Source: a bacterium (Candidatus Blackallbacteria) CG13_big_fil_rev_8_21_14_2_50_49_14
GTDB taxonomy: Bacteria; Cyanobacteriota; Sericytochromatia; UBA7694
Assembly: GCA_002783405.1 (NCBI GenBank)
Contig: PFGG01000041.1
Location: forward strand, 124,001 to 188,000
Length of the DNA stretch: 64,000 nt
Direction of reading: 5' to 3'
Shown here piece by piece: positions 1-7,975 of the stretch (the stretch's first letter is position 1; each line of letters opens with the position of its first letter). The notes below the pieces were generated by a model. The model ran no database searches. It worked only from the letters and a program-made list of their open reading frames with translations, and was not told the origin of the DNA. Made by a program: the position numbers and the translations under genes.

Positions 1-2
1 GC

Positions 3-941
3 TTTTCCTGCGCCCAATTGCCCGTCACAACTGGAAATTCCACTGAGAACCTCACCCGCTCAAATCAGAAAACAACGGCAAGTTCAGAAATCACGAATAC
101 GGGTAGCCAAACCGCGGTTTCAGTACCCGGCCTTAAAAATATTCTGGTCTGGGAGGTGCGTCCTCCCCAGGCTGAGACCCCGGTTTCATATTTGATTGGA
201 ACCGTACATGCCCCGTTTGATGCGAGTTTTCAAGCGCCTGAGAAAGTTATTTTAGCACTCAAATCTGCTGCTCGTTTTTATATGGAAGCCGATGTCAGCA
301 ATGCTGCGGCTATCAATTCTGAAATTCAGAAATTTGCAGTGGATGTCACGCGCGATAACCAAAAATCTCTGAGTGAATCTGAGTGGGCCACGCTGAAAAC
401 ACGCTTGACAGCTCAAAACCTGCCTGACCCTGTATTGATGCGCTTGCGGCCTTGGTTTATCAATTTTATGTTGGAATCTCCCCCTTCGGATCCCGCAGTT
501 TCACCGGCTCAAATCATGGATCAGGTGCTCATGAATACGTCTAAAGCCGCTGGGGTTGAAATTGGCTATTTAGAGACCCTGACTGAACAAATTCAGGCCT
601 TGGCTGATGGGGTCAGTGATGACATTCAGTTTACCCGTTTGAAGAAGAATTTGAGCCAACCTGTGAAAGACAGCATTGCCGAACTGAAACGTGTGATTAC
701 AGCTTATAATTCTGGCGATCTTGCAAGTTTGGCCAAATTTGATCAAGAGGATCGGGCTGAAGAGCCTGAATATTATCAAGCCATTGTCACAGCGCGAAAT
801 CAAAACTGGATTAAAATCTTAGAACCCGTATTAAAAGAGCGGGCCAGCGTGGTCGCCGTGGGCATGGGACATTTAAGCGGCTCCAGCAGTCTGAGGTCCC
901 TATTAGAAACGAAAGGCTTCAAGCTTCAGCAATTGAAGTAA
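3..941 (+). CDS. TraB/GumN family lipoprotein, 5'-truncated by the window edge
   Basis: This is a TraB/GumN (Tiki-like) family protein. The family is thought to contain metal-dependent peptidases, but the substrate here is unknown. The family signatures visible are the N-terminal YLIGTVHA block (GTxH motif) and the C-terminal VVAVGMGHLSG block followed by a final beta-hairpin ending in KGFKLQQL. The reading frame stays open to the left edge of the window. A TTG at position 18 could be taken as the start, but the codons before it read F-S-C-A-Q, which looks like the end of a lipobox, so the real start and signal peptide probably lie upstream and the protein is probably a lipoprotein. It is followed by a 97-bp gap and then a subtilase on the same strand. 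Family call is firm; lipoprotein status is inferred from five codons. Confidence 0.85.
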   Translation, partial: FSCAQLPVTTGNSTENLTRSNQKTTASSEITNTGSQTAVSVPGLKNILVWEVRPPQAETPVSYLIGTVHAPFDASFQAPEKVILALKSAARFYMEADVSNAAAINSEIQKFAVDVTRDNQKSLSESEWATLKTRLTAQNLPDPVLMRLRPWFINFMLESPPSDPAVSPAQIMDQVLMNTSKAAGVEIGYLETLTEQIQALADGVSDDIQFTRLKKNLSQPVKDSIAELKRVITAYNSGDLASLAKFDQEDRAEEPEYYQAIVTARNQNWIKILEPVLKERASVVAVGMGHLSGSSSLRSLLETKGFKLQQLK

Positions 942-991
942 TAAGCATAAATTTAATAAAGATTAATTTGCTCTTAAGAAACCTTGAGGGG

Positions 992-1041
992 CATTCAGGC
1001 GATACATTTTATAGAGAAATACAGTAGAGAGCGCCTGAATG
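992..1041 (+). promoter_or_regulatory. Inverted repeat covering the subtilase start codon
   Basis: A perfect 10-bp inverted repeat, CATTCAGGCG at 992-1001 and CGCCTGAATG at 1032-1041, flanks 30 bases. The right arm contains the ATG of the next gene (1039-1041). If both arms are transcribed, the hairpin would bury the start codon. If transcription starts within the loop (a TTGA at 984 and an AT-rich TTTTATAG stretch around 1008 could form a weak promoter), the repeat could instead act as a DNA operator. No U-run follows, so it is not a terminator. Confidence 0.5.
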
Positions 1042-2439
1042 AAATCAAAATTACTGCCTTTATTACTGCTGGGATTGACCGCTTGTCAATCACAACCTTC
1101 CCTGATGCAATCTATGGCACCTGTTCAAACGAATCTAACGGTTACAGGGATTCAAGCTCAAACACCTGCTTCTACTGCGCAAACTCAGGTTTATCTGGAA
1201 ACCAGCAAGCCAATTGAAAACGAAGTGATTGTGAAATATCGCCCGGGTTTTCGCACCCAAGCGGTTCCCATGGGTGCCGAAGTGCTCGATACCTTTAATA
1301 CTTCAGATGAAACCACCCAACTGCATCGAATTTCCAAAAAAACAAATCTGCAACAGGCTTTGGCTTCTTATCAGGCTGATCCCTCAGTAGAATTCGCAAT
1401 TCCCAATCTCAATTTTAAAGTGCAGATGAGTCTTTTGGAAAAGGTCAAAAAGTACTTTGGCCGTTCAACAGAAGAAACCTCTGCCAAGGCCATGCCTGTG
1501 AATACGCGCTATACAGCAAGTTCTGAAACAGAGCCTGTACAGGTTAGAGCTGAAGACCCCCTGGCAGGGGATCAGTGGTATTTAAATGCCTTGCATATGC
1601 CTGAAGTCTGGACGCAAACAGGTCTGGGTAATGCTGCCGTTACAGTGGCAGTGCTTGATACAGGTGTTGATTATGACCACCCTGATTTGCAAGGACGGGT
1701 GATCAAAGGGGCTGATTATGTTGATAAGGATTACGAGCCCAAAGATATGCATGGCCATGGCACCCATGTTGCAGGCATTATTGCCGCTCAGATGAACAAT
1801 TCTGAAGGTGTGACAGGATTGGCTCCCCAGGTTAAAATCATGGCTGTCAGAGTGCTTGACGCGAATGGTTCAGGCAGTTTGTTTACCATTGCCAAAGGCA
1901 TTGCCTATGCAGCCAATAATGGCGCGAAAGTCATCAATCTCAGTTTGGGTTCTCCTCCAGGGGGAGGGGTGATGCGTACCCTTGCCAATTTTCTGGCGGG
2001 TTATGCCGAACGCAAAGGGGCGTTGATTGTCGCTGCTGCGGGGAATGATGGTGGAGCGATTGGCTATCCAGCCGCTGCCAGTAAATTTTTATGTGTGGGT
2101 GCCATCAATCAACAAAACCAATTGGCGAGCTTTTCAAATCGCGGTGCCGAATTGGATGTAGTTGCGCCGGGTGTTGGCATTCTTTCAACTTTTCCAACCT
2201 ATGAAGTCACCGCCAATAAAATGGGGTTGCCTCAAAAATATGCCACGCTGAATGGTACGTCTATGGCCACACCGATGGTTTCTGCTCAAGCCGCTCTGAT
2301 TTGGAGCCTGCATCCCTATCTCAGCCCTGCAGAAGTGCGTGAGAAAATTGAGTCTACAGCCATTGACTTGGGTGCAGTGGGTCGCGATGACCAATTTGGG
2401 AATGGCTTGGTGAGTTTTGACAATGCACTGCGTAATTAA
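1039..2439 (+). CDS. Subtilisin-like serine protease (S8), lipoprotein
   Basis: Secreted subtilase of 466 residues. The N-terminus is a lipoprotein signal with lipobox LTAC, placing the lipidated Cys at residue 16. Residues about 60-128 form a fervidolysin-type prodomain (NEVIVKYRPGF at the start, VEFAIPNLNFK at the end). The catalytic domain begins near residue 175 and has the full triad: D207 in AVLDTGVD, H240 in GHGTHVAG and S408 in NGTSMATP, with the oxyanion Asn N336 in AAAGNDGG. It is therefore predicted to be active, cleaving proteins at the cell surface. The ATG at 1039 is chosen because the lipoprotein signal begins there; it lies inside an inverted repeat. A second subtilase occurs at 49897-51327, but it has a different gene context. 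Confidence 0.95.
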   Translation: MKSKLLPLLLLGLTACQSQPSLMQSMAPVQTNLTVTGIQAQTPASTAQTQVYLETSKPIENEVIVKYRPGFRTQAVPMGAEVLDTFNTSDETTQLHRISKKTNLQQALASYQADPSVEFAIPNLNFKVQMSLLEKVKKYFGRSTEETSAKAMPVNTRYTASSETEPVQVRAEDPLAGDQWYLNALHMPEVWTQTGLGNAAVTVAVLDTGVDYDHPDLQGRVIKGADYVDKDYEPKDMHGHGTHVAGIIAAQMNNSEGVTGLAPQVKIMAVRVLDANGSGSLFTIAKGIAYAANNGAKVINLSLGSPPGGGVMRTLANFLAGYAERKGALIVAAAGNDGGAIGYPAAASKFLCVGAINQQNQLASFSNRGAELDVVAPGVGILSTFPTYEVTANKMGLPQKYATLNGTSMATPMVSAQAALIWSLHPYLSPAEVREKIESTAIDLGAVGRDDQFGNGLVSFDNALRN

Positions 2440-2520
2440 AGCATGGGCATTCCGCTAAGCTGTTGAATCCCTGAAAGCCCACATGCTAAGCTGACTGAAG
2501 ATAAGATCAGCTGGGTAAAC

Positions 2521-3111
2521 ATGGAAATCGAAGTAAAACTCCTCAATATTGATCCCCAAGAGATTCGAGAGAAACTCAGCGCTGCAGGTTGTACGCAGAC
2601 GGGTTATGAGTTTCAGCAAAATCGCATGTACGATTTTCATGACAGGCGTCTCTATGAACAAGAGGATGGTAGCTATATCCGTATTCGTCAGATGCGGGAT
2701 TTGGCAACAGGCAGACAGAAAAGTCTTTTGACACTCAAAAAAACGGTTTCACGCGATCAGTTTAAAATTGCCGATGAAACTGAAACCCTGGTTGATGATC
2801 CTGAAATGATGGAGTCATTTCTACTGAAATTGGGCTTTGTCCGCATCCGAATTGATGAAAAAATCAGAGAGACCTGGCAAATGCCGGGGCTTCATTTCGA
2901 GATAGATGAATGGGCCGGTATGCCCCCCTACCTGGAAGTTGAAGCTGCTGATCAAGAAACCGTTACGCAAGGCCTCGCGCTTTTGGGCTTTTCGATGCAG
3001 GATACAACGGCCATGAATTTGCGCGAAGTTCTGGCACTGTATAAAATAGAGTCTGATTCCTTACAATTTAAAGATTTTGGCCGGAAAATTCCGGGAGAAA
3101 GGCAAGCGTAA
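2521..3111 (+). CDS. CYTH-domain protein (CyaB / triphosphatase family)
   Basis: A 196-residue CYTH protein. The family forms a beta-tunnel that binds triphosphate-containing ligands and includes class IV adenylate cyclases, thiamine triphosphatases and inorganic triphosphatases. The diagnostic ExExK signature is at the very N-terminus (EIEVK, residues 2-6), followed by charged strands such as SYIRIRQM, the LTLKK strand and the FEIDEW and YLEVEA strands typical of the CyaB branch. The substrate cannot be told from the sequence. The stop overlaps the ATG of the next small gene (TAATG), so the two are probably translationally coupled. Two copies of GCTAAGCTG (2454-2462 and 2485-2493) sit in the short upstream gap; their meaning is unknown. 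Confidence 0.85.
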   Translation: MEIEVKLLNIDPQEIREKLSAAGCTQTGYEFQQNRMYDFHDRRLYEQEDGSYIRIRQMRDLATGRQKSLLTLKKTVSRDQFKIADETETLVDDPEMMESFLLKLGFVRIRIDEKIRETWQMPGLHFEIDEWAGMPPYLEVEAADQETVTQGLALLGFSMQDTTAMNLREVLALYKIESDSLQFKDFGRKIPGERQA

Positions 3112-3377
3112 TGTTGAAAGATCGAAAATTTATCATGGGCGTAGTATCTGGGCTGGTTGCCGGAGGCATGTTGGCCTTTGTTCAGCCCTTGGTGGCCGCT
3201 GATCAAGCTGGAAATTCTGCCGAACTCTTGAAAGAAGTCCAGGCGCTTCGGAAATACACTTTAGATCTTGCCAAGCAAACCCGTACCATTGCAACAGATA
3301 TTTCTGAAATGAAAGGCTATGCCAAAGCAACTTCCGAGGGTGTTAGCAAACTCAATGAACGTGGCCAGTTTAAATAA
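3111..3377 (+). CDS. Small secreted or membrane-anchored protein, unknown function
   Basis: An 88-residue protein I do not recognise. Residues about 9-29 form a hydrophobic segment (VVSGLVAGGMLAF) ending in LVAADQ, which could be a signal peptide cleaved after the AxA-like site or an uncleaved anchor. The remainder is short, polar and likely helical or coiled coil (ELLKEVQALRKYTLDLAKQ). The ATG overlaps the stop of the CYTH gene and its own 3' end overlaps the next gene by 23 bp, so it sits in the middle of a tightly coupled three-gene unit. The overlaps on both sides and the sensible secretory N-terminus support it being real. Confidence 0.65.
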   Translation: MLKDRKFIMGVVSGLVAGGMLAFVQPLVAADQAGNSAELLKEVQALRKYTLDLAKQTRTIATDISEMKGYAKATSEGVSKLNERGQFK

Positions 3378-4137
3378 ATTGAAAAACCATCAAGTTCCCG
3401 TTTTAAAATTTCTTGCAGTTTTGATCACCCTCAGCAGTTTCAGTGCCTGTGAGGCTTTGGATTTGATCAATACGGTTGGAACGGTCTTGGCTCCCTCACC
3501 CTCGGCGACGCCTGCTTCAGGGGCTGCTGGTTTGCTTCAGCAATTGGTAAGTTCGGCGAAGGCGACAGCCAGCCCAACCCCCACCCATCTTTCTCAGGCG
3601 GTTGAGTTGCCTGCACAGCCCGCGCCTGTCCTCTCAGCACCTGTCTTAACCGCTCAGAAGATCAATGTGGTGAAACCCCAGGATCCCAATCCGCTCTCAG
3701 TAGATTGGAATTTGGCCCGTCAACCCAATGTTTCGCTTTCTGTCAGCAGTGAGCTCAATCCAACCTTTGAAAAAAACCGCCTGACAGATGGAAAACTCAC
3801 CACCTCCTGGTTTTCATCTGCCAGTGATACGCCCAGTACAGGCAAGTTGCCTACCGTTGAGATCAGTTTCCCTCAGCCCGTGGGAATCTTTGGGATTAAT
3901 CTCAGGGGCAATCGCGAACGTTTAGAGGGGCTGACAATTCAAGAGGTTTCGCTTTTAATTAGCAGCCCCCAAGGGGTTTTGCTCAGTGAAACAATCACCT
4001 TGCCAACTCAGCAAACGGATTTAAATCTGGTTTTGAGCAAACCTGTAGATGGAGCCACCTCTGTTCGATTGACCTTTACCAAAGACAACAGTCAATCGCC
4101 CGGGCTTTCTGAGATTGAAGTGGTGGGAAGATCTTAA
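3355..4137 (+). CDS. Lipoprotein with F5/8 type C (discoidin-like) domain
   Basis: Predicted surface lipoprotein of 260 residues. From the ATG at 3355 there is a basic N-region, a hydrophobic stretch and the lipobox FSAC, with lipidated Cys at residue 32. A TTG further upstream at 3319 would only add residues before the signal peptide. A Pro/Ala/Ser/Thr-rich linker follows, and the C-terminal about 135 residues resemble a discoidin/F5-8 type C carbohydrate-binding fold (SSELNPTFEKNRLTDGKLTT, then TSWFSS, a VEISFPQPVGIFGINLRG strand and a closing LSEIEVVGR). That domain usually binds glycans, so attachment or substrate binding is a reasonable guess. It is the last gene before a strong terminator. 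Confidence 0.75.
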   Translation: MNVASLNKLKNHQVPVLKFLAVLITLSSFSACEALDLINTVGTVLAPSPSATPASGAAGLLQQLVSSAKATASPTPTHLSQAVELPAQPAPVLSAPVLTAQKINVVKPQDPNPLSVDWNLARQPNVSLSVSSELNPTFEKNRLTDGKLTTSWFSSASDTPSTGKLPTVEISFPQPVGIFGINLRGNRERLEGLTIQEVSLLISSPQGVLLSETITLPTQQTDLNLVLSKPVDGATSVRLTFTKDNSQSPGLSEIEVVGRS

Positions 4138-4164
4138 TTCAGTCAATACAATCATTGATTCTTG

Positions 4165-4195
4165 AAAAGCCGTTCAATCAGTTGAGCGGCTTTTT
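4165..4195 (+). terminator. Rho-independent terminator
   Basis: A 13-bp stem with one wobble pair (AAAAGCCGTTCAA pairing with TTGAGCGGCTTTT) around a four-base loop, ending in TTTTT. It closes the plus-strand operon that ends at 4137. Confidence 0.9.
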
Positions 4196-4269
4196 CTGTG
4201 CCCTTTTCAGCCTGAATTTCCCCTCTCGATTGCGAGAGGCAGTGAGACTTACGATTTTATACCGCAAAA

Positions 4270-4746
4270 TTATGGGTAGATCATGATATAAGCTGACTTC
4301 CCAGGTTTGTCCACTGAAGGAACCGTGTATGCATATTGAAAGCCCACTTTTTCATAACAGCGAATGGCTCTTTTGTTTTCTGGTTCAGGATCCACAAGAA
4401 TACTGACCGGGCCTTTTTCCTGTCTGATTCTGGTGATGAAGGCTTGAATGGTTTGGGTTCCGAGGCCTTGATTCAGGGACTCCGGAGAGCCAAGAAACTG
4501 ATCAATACCAATGCTTCCAGCTTCTGCTTGATAATATTGAAAATATCCCAAGGGCAGTTCCTTCTCCTGCTTGATTTCTATCAGGATAAAGCGTTCTACG
4601 CCTGCTTCAGGGGTTCCATAGTGCTGAGCAACCTTTTCGAGGGTATCATCGCCATCATTCCACCATTCCAGAACATGGGGAAGCTTCAACCATTTTAAGA
4701 GCAATGGAAAATCTGTGCTTGTGAGTTTTCTGAAATAATACGTCAT
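4270..4746 (-). CDS. GNAT acetyltransferase, AAC(6')-like
   Basis: A 158-residue GCN5-related N-acetyltransferase. It closely follows the layout of aminoglycoside 6'-N-acetyltransferases of the AAC(6')-Ib group: an N-terminal KWLKLPHVLEWW block, a GIDQFLG block, the acetyl-CoA loop LNQGLGT, and the late motif DPEPENKRAIRCYEKVGF. Chromosomal members of this group may acetylate aminoglycosides, but many have other or unknown substrates, so resistance cannot be claimed. The ATG overlaps the stop of the upstream DUF1295 gene (ATGA), indicating a two-gene operon with translational coupling. Confidence 0.85.
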   Translation of the reverse strand: MTYYFRKLTSTDFPLLLKWLKLPHVLEWWNDGDDTLEKVAQHYGTPEAGVERFILIEIKQEKELPLGYFQYYQAEAGSIGIDQFLGSPESLNQGLGTQTIQAFITRIRQEKGPVSILVDPEPENKRAIRCYEKVGFQYAYTVPSVDKPGKSAYIMIYP

Positions 4747-5642
4747 TCGGGATCCTTGTTGATATATTTTCTGGCTGGTGGGCGTAAAATCAGGGCTGGC
4801 GTAGTTGCTTTATAGTGCTCGTAGTCGGCTTGACCACTCCATTTTAAATCGGATTTTGCTTCCAAAAGGGGGATTCCACTGATTCGAGTTAACAAGAGTG
4901 TAATAAATAGGGGGGAGACCAGGGTCAATACTTGCCAGCCCCTGAGTTGGGGCAATGCGATCAAGGCAATACCCACCCAAAGCAGGATTTCACCAAAATA
5001 ATTGGGATGTCGTGACCAAGCCCAAAGACCCGATTGAATAAATTGAGCCGCATTTTCTGGGCTTTTTCGAAAATTACTTTTCTGTTGATCTGCAATCACC
5101 TCAATGCCAAAACCGATCAACCAAATCAATATTCCCATACCCGTCAGGAGGTTGGGAGTTGCTTTGCTTTGCGTTGTGATGGCAGCCCAAGCAGCTGCCA
5201 TTGAAAAAATAACCCACAACCCCTGAAGACTCCAGGCGACCAGAAAACGGGGAAAACTTTTCTTGATTTCACGAAATCGACTGTCTTCACCCACTGCTTG
5301 AATACGCAGAAATAAAAAGGAACCCAAGCGCACAGCCCAAAGGGTTATCAAGAGACTGAGTAAGAGTGAGGAAAAATCAAAATCTCCGCTGAGATATAAA
5401 GCAAGGCCTAAGGAAGTGAGATAGGTCAGACTTCCTGTTAAATCATAAAATTTTTCAGTTTGTTTGAAGAATGCAGGTATAAAAGCCAGCCACTGAATAC
5501 CAAAAGACACGATGGCACACCAGAAAAAGACAGGAAGGGAGGCATAGGCTTTTCCCCCGTCACTTCCTGCCCATGCCAGCAGGAAGCCGAGCAAGACAAT
5601 AAACGGCAGTGCAATCCAGGCGATAAGCTCATCTTTATTCAT
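4743..5642 (-). CDS. DUF1295 integral membrane protein (steroid 5-alpha-reductase-like)
   Basis: A 299-residue polytopic membrane protein with about seven hydrophobic segments. The C-terminal half carries the DUF1295 signature of the steroid 5-alpha-reductase / ICMT-like superfamily: GFGIEVIADQQKSNFR, then GLWAWSRHPNYFGEILLW. In characterised relatives the RHPNYFGE region binds NADPH or S-adenosylmethionine. The substrate here is unknown, probably a lipid or isoprenoid. It is the first gene of a two-gene operon with the downstream GNAT. Confidence 0.88.
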   Translation of the reverse strand: MNKDELIAWIALPFIVLLGFLLAWAGSDGGKAYASLPVFFWCAIVSFGIQWLAFIPAFFKQTEKFYDLTGSLTYLTSLGLALYLSGDFDFSSLLLSLLITLWAVRLGSFLFLRIQAVGEDSRFREIKKSFPRFLVAWSLQGLWVIFSMAAAWAAITTQSKATPNLLTGMGILIWLIGFGIEVIADQQKSNFRKSPENAAQFIQSGLWAWSRHPNYFGEILLWVGIALIALPQLRGWQVLTLVSPLFITLLLTRISGIPLLEAKSDLKWSGQADYEHYKATTPALILRPPARKYINKDPE

Positions 5643-5702
5643 GATTTTAATATTCTAGGCACTGACTAAGGCTGGTTTCAAGAGCGACGAAAGCGAAGAA
5701 AC

Positions 5703-5730
5703 GAAAAAGGCCACCCTTTACAGGTGGCCT
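5703..5730 (-). terminator. Rho-independent terminator for the ODP gene
   Basis: On the minus strand AGGCCACC (5723-5730) pairs with GGTGGCCT (5708-5715) around a 7-base loop and is followed by TTTTT. It lies 14 bases after the stop of the gene that ends at 5744. Confidence 0.9.
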
Positions 5731-5743
5731 AGAAGGGATGGAC

Positions 5744-6919
5744 CTAGCCCATCAACATGGCGTCACCATCCAAGAGGGTTTCTTCATTGTCCAGAATGCC
5801 CTGAGGAGCCCGACTGCTGTCTTCAAAAGCATCTTGGTAGAGATGATCCATGGGCAGGGGCAAACGGCGTTGCAAAGTCTCTTTAATCGCAAGTGACTTA
5901 ATTTCATTGACGACGCCGCGGTCATGGTACTGAGCGATGCGGTTCAGGAAAAGCCCCAAGGCTTGTTCCGGCTGAGCGAAAATTTTCTTCAAACCTTGAA
6001 TATCCATATCCACAAGATGCATTAAATCTTGTTTGCGATCCGCAAAGTCAAAAAGCAATTCCACTTCTTCGGGGCCAACAAAGGCCAGGAAGCGCTGATA
6101 CAGGGTGGCGATCACATCACTGTAGCCACGGATGAGTTCTTCCTCGTTTTGTTTACCGAAGAGATCCATTCCCATGTCCACATTGTAAAGTCTGTTGAGG
6201 AAGGTCTCCATGACTTCTCCCTGAAGGATTGCCCCGTGTTGGGGGATAATCATCAGGGGGGGAGGATCCAGAGCGCGAATCGCATCAATGGCATATTGGA
6301 CTGATTTTTTCGATGGCATATAAATCTGGTGGAAAGTTTTAATGCCGTCCCAATGTCCCTCTCCTGCAAAGAGATCTAAATTACCAGGCGGATTTAAGCC
6401 GCCGAGCAAATCACCTGTAAACAAAGCACGTGCCTGACGATCATAGATGGCAAAACAACCTACAAAGTGTGCATAGGGTGTTGGCACAAAATCCAGAACA
6501 TGTTGTTTACTCGTCGCCAGGGTGACTCTTCTTTGATCAAAACTGTGAATGTTTTTATAGGTTTTCGAAGGAATTTCAAAGAAACGGATCAAACGCCAGG
6601 TATCCTCAGTACACAAACAGAGAGAACGGGGATTCATTTTTGAAATAAAGGTTGAATTCATTCCCACATCAGGATCCTGATGGTTAATTGAGTACATTTG
6701 GACTTGGGTGATATCCGAAATGATGGAGCCGACCTTGCGAGAAATAGTTGGGAAAAAATCAGAAGGGCCTGGGTCGATTAAAAAATTAATGGCTCTTCCA
6801 TCCGCTCGAAAGCGTCTTAAAAAGACATTAATTTGCAGAAGGCTGTTCGGATCTCTCTGGCTAACCCAAAAAATATCAGGCGCGACTTCAACAGCCTTTT
6901 CTAAATCATGTTGTTGCAT
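5744..6919 (-). CDS. Stand-alone oxygen-binding di-iron (ODP) / flavodiiron-like metallo-beta-lactamase protein
   Basis: A 391-residue metallo-beta-lactamase-fold protein of the flavodiiron/ODP branch. The first metal motif is H80-Q-D82-P-D84, in place of H-x-E-x-D-H of flavodiiron proteins. The later ligands are also present: H151 in PTPYAHFVG, D170 in ALFTGDLLGG and H228 in IPQHGA. All six di-iron ligands are therefore accounted for, with Glu replaced by Asp as in ODP sensors. There is no flavodoxin or rubredoxin domain; instead about 150 residues follow that appear helical. This suggests an O2- or NO-binding sensor or scavenger in the cytoplasm rather than a complete flavodiiron reductase. 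AGGGG lies 8 bases before the ATG. The divergent upstream region holds FNR/DNR-like boxes, and a terminator follows. Confidence 0.8.
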   Translation of the reverse strand: MQQHDLEKAVEVAPDIFWVSQRDPNSLLQINVFLRRFRADGRAINFLIDPGPSDFFPTISRKVGSIISDITQVQMYSINHQDPDVGMNSTFISKMNPRSLCLCTEDTWRLIRFFEIPSKTYKNIHSFDQRRVTLATSKQHVLDFVPTPYAHFVGCFAIYDRQARALFTGDLLGGLNPPGNLDLFAGEGHWDGIKTFHQIYMPSKKSVQYAIDAIRALDPPPLMIIPQHGAILQGEVMETFLNRLYNVDMGMDLFGKQNEEELIRGYSDVIATLYQRFLAFVGPEEVELLFDFADRKQDLMHLVDMDIQGLKKIFAQPEQALGLFLNRIAQYHDRGVVNEIKSLAIKETLQRRLPLPMDHLYQDAFEDSSRAPQGILDNEETLLDGDAMLMG

Positions 6920-7036
6920 TTCTTTTCCCCTTATATTGTGTGCAGCAGAAGCAAAACCTACCTACTTTGTGGAGAGGCTTTTCGTCAAACTGACTCTAGG
7001 TAATAGTCACATAGCTTCATAGTTAATTTTAGCTTG

Positions 7037-7176
7037 ATATCTCAAACTATTAAATTGATACGTGTCAGTTCTAAACTTTGATTTTAATCAATTTTGTGCA
7101 TTATGAAAAGACCCTGTGACATACTACAGTTTAGTTTGAGAACAAAAAAAAAGCAATTTTATCCGTTTTGAGATAT
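7037..7176. promoter_or_regulatory. Divergent regulatory region with FNR/DNR-like boxes and inverted repeats
   Basis: The roughly 300-bp AT-rich gap between the ODP gene and the NlpC/P60 gene contains a perfect FNR-type palindrome, TTGAT-TTTA-ATCAA at 7078-7091. A second site, TTGAT-ACGT-GTCAG at 7055-7068, is one base from the DNR/NNR consensus TTGAT-N4-GTCAA. Their centres are 23 bp apart. A further element occurs as ATATCTCAAACTA at 7037-7049, TAGTTTGAG at 7132-7140 and TTTTGAGATAT at 7166-7176, the last two inverted relative to the first. Binding by a CRP/FNR-family regulator is inferred. I found no convincing sigma-70 promoter. Confidence 0.5.
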
Positions 7177-7218
7177 TGATCACAAATCTGCCTATTGAAG
7201 ATCACGCAAAATAAGATC

Positions 7219-7923
7219 ATGAGACTTCAACATTCTATTCTATTGAGTTTTGCACTGAGTTTGGTAGGCTGCAGTGCCCATTTTCAATCTGCTTCACGTG
7301 AGTGGGATCAACCCAAACCCAAATTGGTGAGCCTGCAAAAATCCAATGGCAAACCTCGTTTGGTCTTGTTTGATCCAGGAAAATACCCAGTCACAGATTT
7401 AAAGTCTGAGAAAACTCAAACGTATAAACAGACGAAAAACACCTCAAACTGGAAAGTAAAACCACCTGATTTGCAAAGCAGCTCTGGTTTAACTGAATTG
7501 CCCGTGCGCTCAAGTGACCGTTTGCCACAGGGGTTTTGGGAGTCCACCACTCAGTCTGCGCCTGTTGTGGAAATTGCCAGAAAAATGATTGGCATACCCT
7601 ACCGTTATGGGGGAGAGACACCTGAGCAGGGATTTGATTGTTCTGGTCTTGTACATTATGTTTTTGGCCTGAGAGGCATCGGTATGATGCGATTGGCCAA
7701 TGAGCAGTTTTTGGAAGGCCAGCCAGTTTCTCGTCAGGAATTGTTGCCAGGAGATTTGGTGTTTTTTAGCATCTCAGGAAAAATTGTCGATCATGTGGGC
7801 ATTTATGCTGGCGAAGCTCAGTTTATTCATGCACCTCGCACGGGGCGTGTGGTTTCCTATGATCGCCTGGATTCAGACTATTTTTCGCAGCGTTTTCAGG
7901 GGGCAAGACGTATTGCTGGTTAG
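7219..7923 (+). CDS. NlpC/P60 cell-wall endopeptidase lipoprotein
   Basis: A 234-residue predicted peptidoglycan endopeptidase. From the ATG at 7219 the lipobox LVGC places the lipidated Cys at residue 18; an in-frame TTG at 7195 would only lengthen the N-region, so the ATG is preferred. After a linker of about 90 residues, the NlpC/P60 domain occupies residues about 115-234. The triad is visible: C141 in GFDCSGL, H192 in VDHVGIY and H204 in FIHAPRTG. Such enzymes cleave D-Glu-gamma-meso-DAP or related stem-peptide bonds. It is transcribed away from the ODP gene across a shared regulatory region and ends at a hairpin facing a convergent lipoprotein gene. Confidence 0.92.
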   Translation: MRLQHSILLSFALSLVGCSAHFQSASREWDQPKPKLVSLQKSNGKPRLVLFDPGKYPVTDLKSEKTQTYKQTKNTSNWKVKPPDLQSSSGLTELPVRSSDRLPQGFWESTTQSAPVVEIARKMIGIPYRYGGETPEQGFDCSGLVHYVFGLRGIGMMRLANEQFLEGQPVSRQELLPGDLVFFSISGKIVDHVGIYAGEAQFIHAPRTGRVVSYDRLDSDYFSQRFQGARRIAG

Positions 7924-7934
7924 TGATAACAAAA

Positions 7935-7961
7935 ATAAGCGCCATATTTTATGACGCTTAT
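7935..7961. terminator. Bidirectional terminator-like hairpin between convergent genes
   Basis: ATAAGCG pairs with CGCTTAT, with an inner CATA/TATG pairing, between the convergent stops at 7923 and 7976. A T-run follows on the minus strand (complement of 7931-7935), while the plus-strand tail is weaker, so it should serve the minus-strand gene best. Confidence 0.7.
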
Positions 7962-7975
7962 CATATTTGTTGAAA

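Noticed and set aside
2440-2520. AGCATGGGC...GCCCACATGCT as a terminator after the first subtilase
   Set aside because: The arms are interrupted by a two-base bulge and a long loop, and no T-run follows.
6920-7218. A possible tRNA or small RNA in the AT-rich divergent gap
   Set aside because: No cloverleaf, terminator or CCA end was found; only regulatory repeats.
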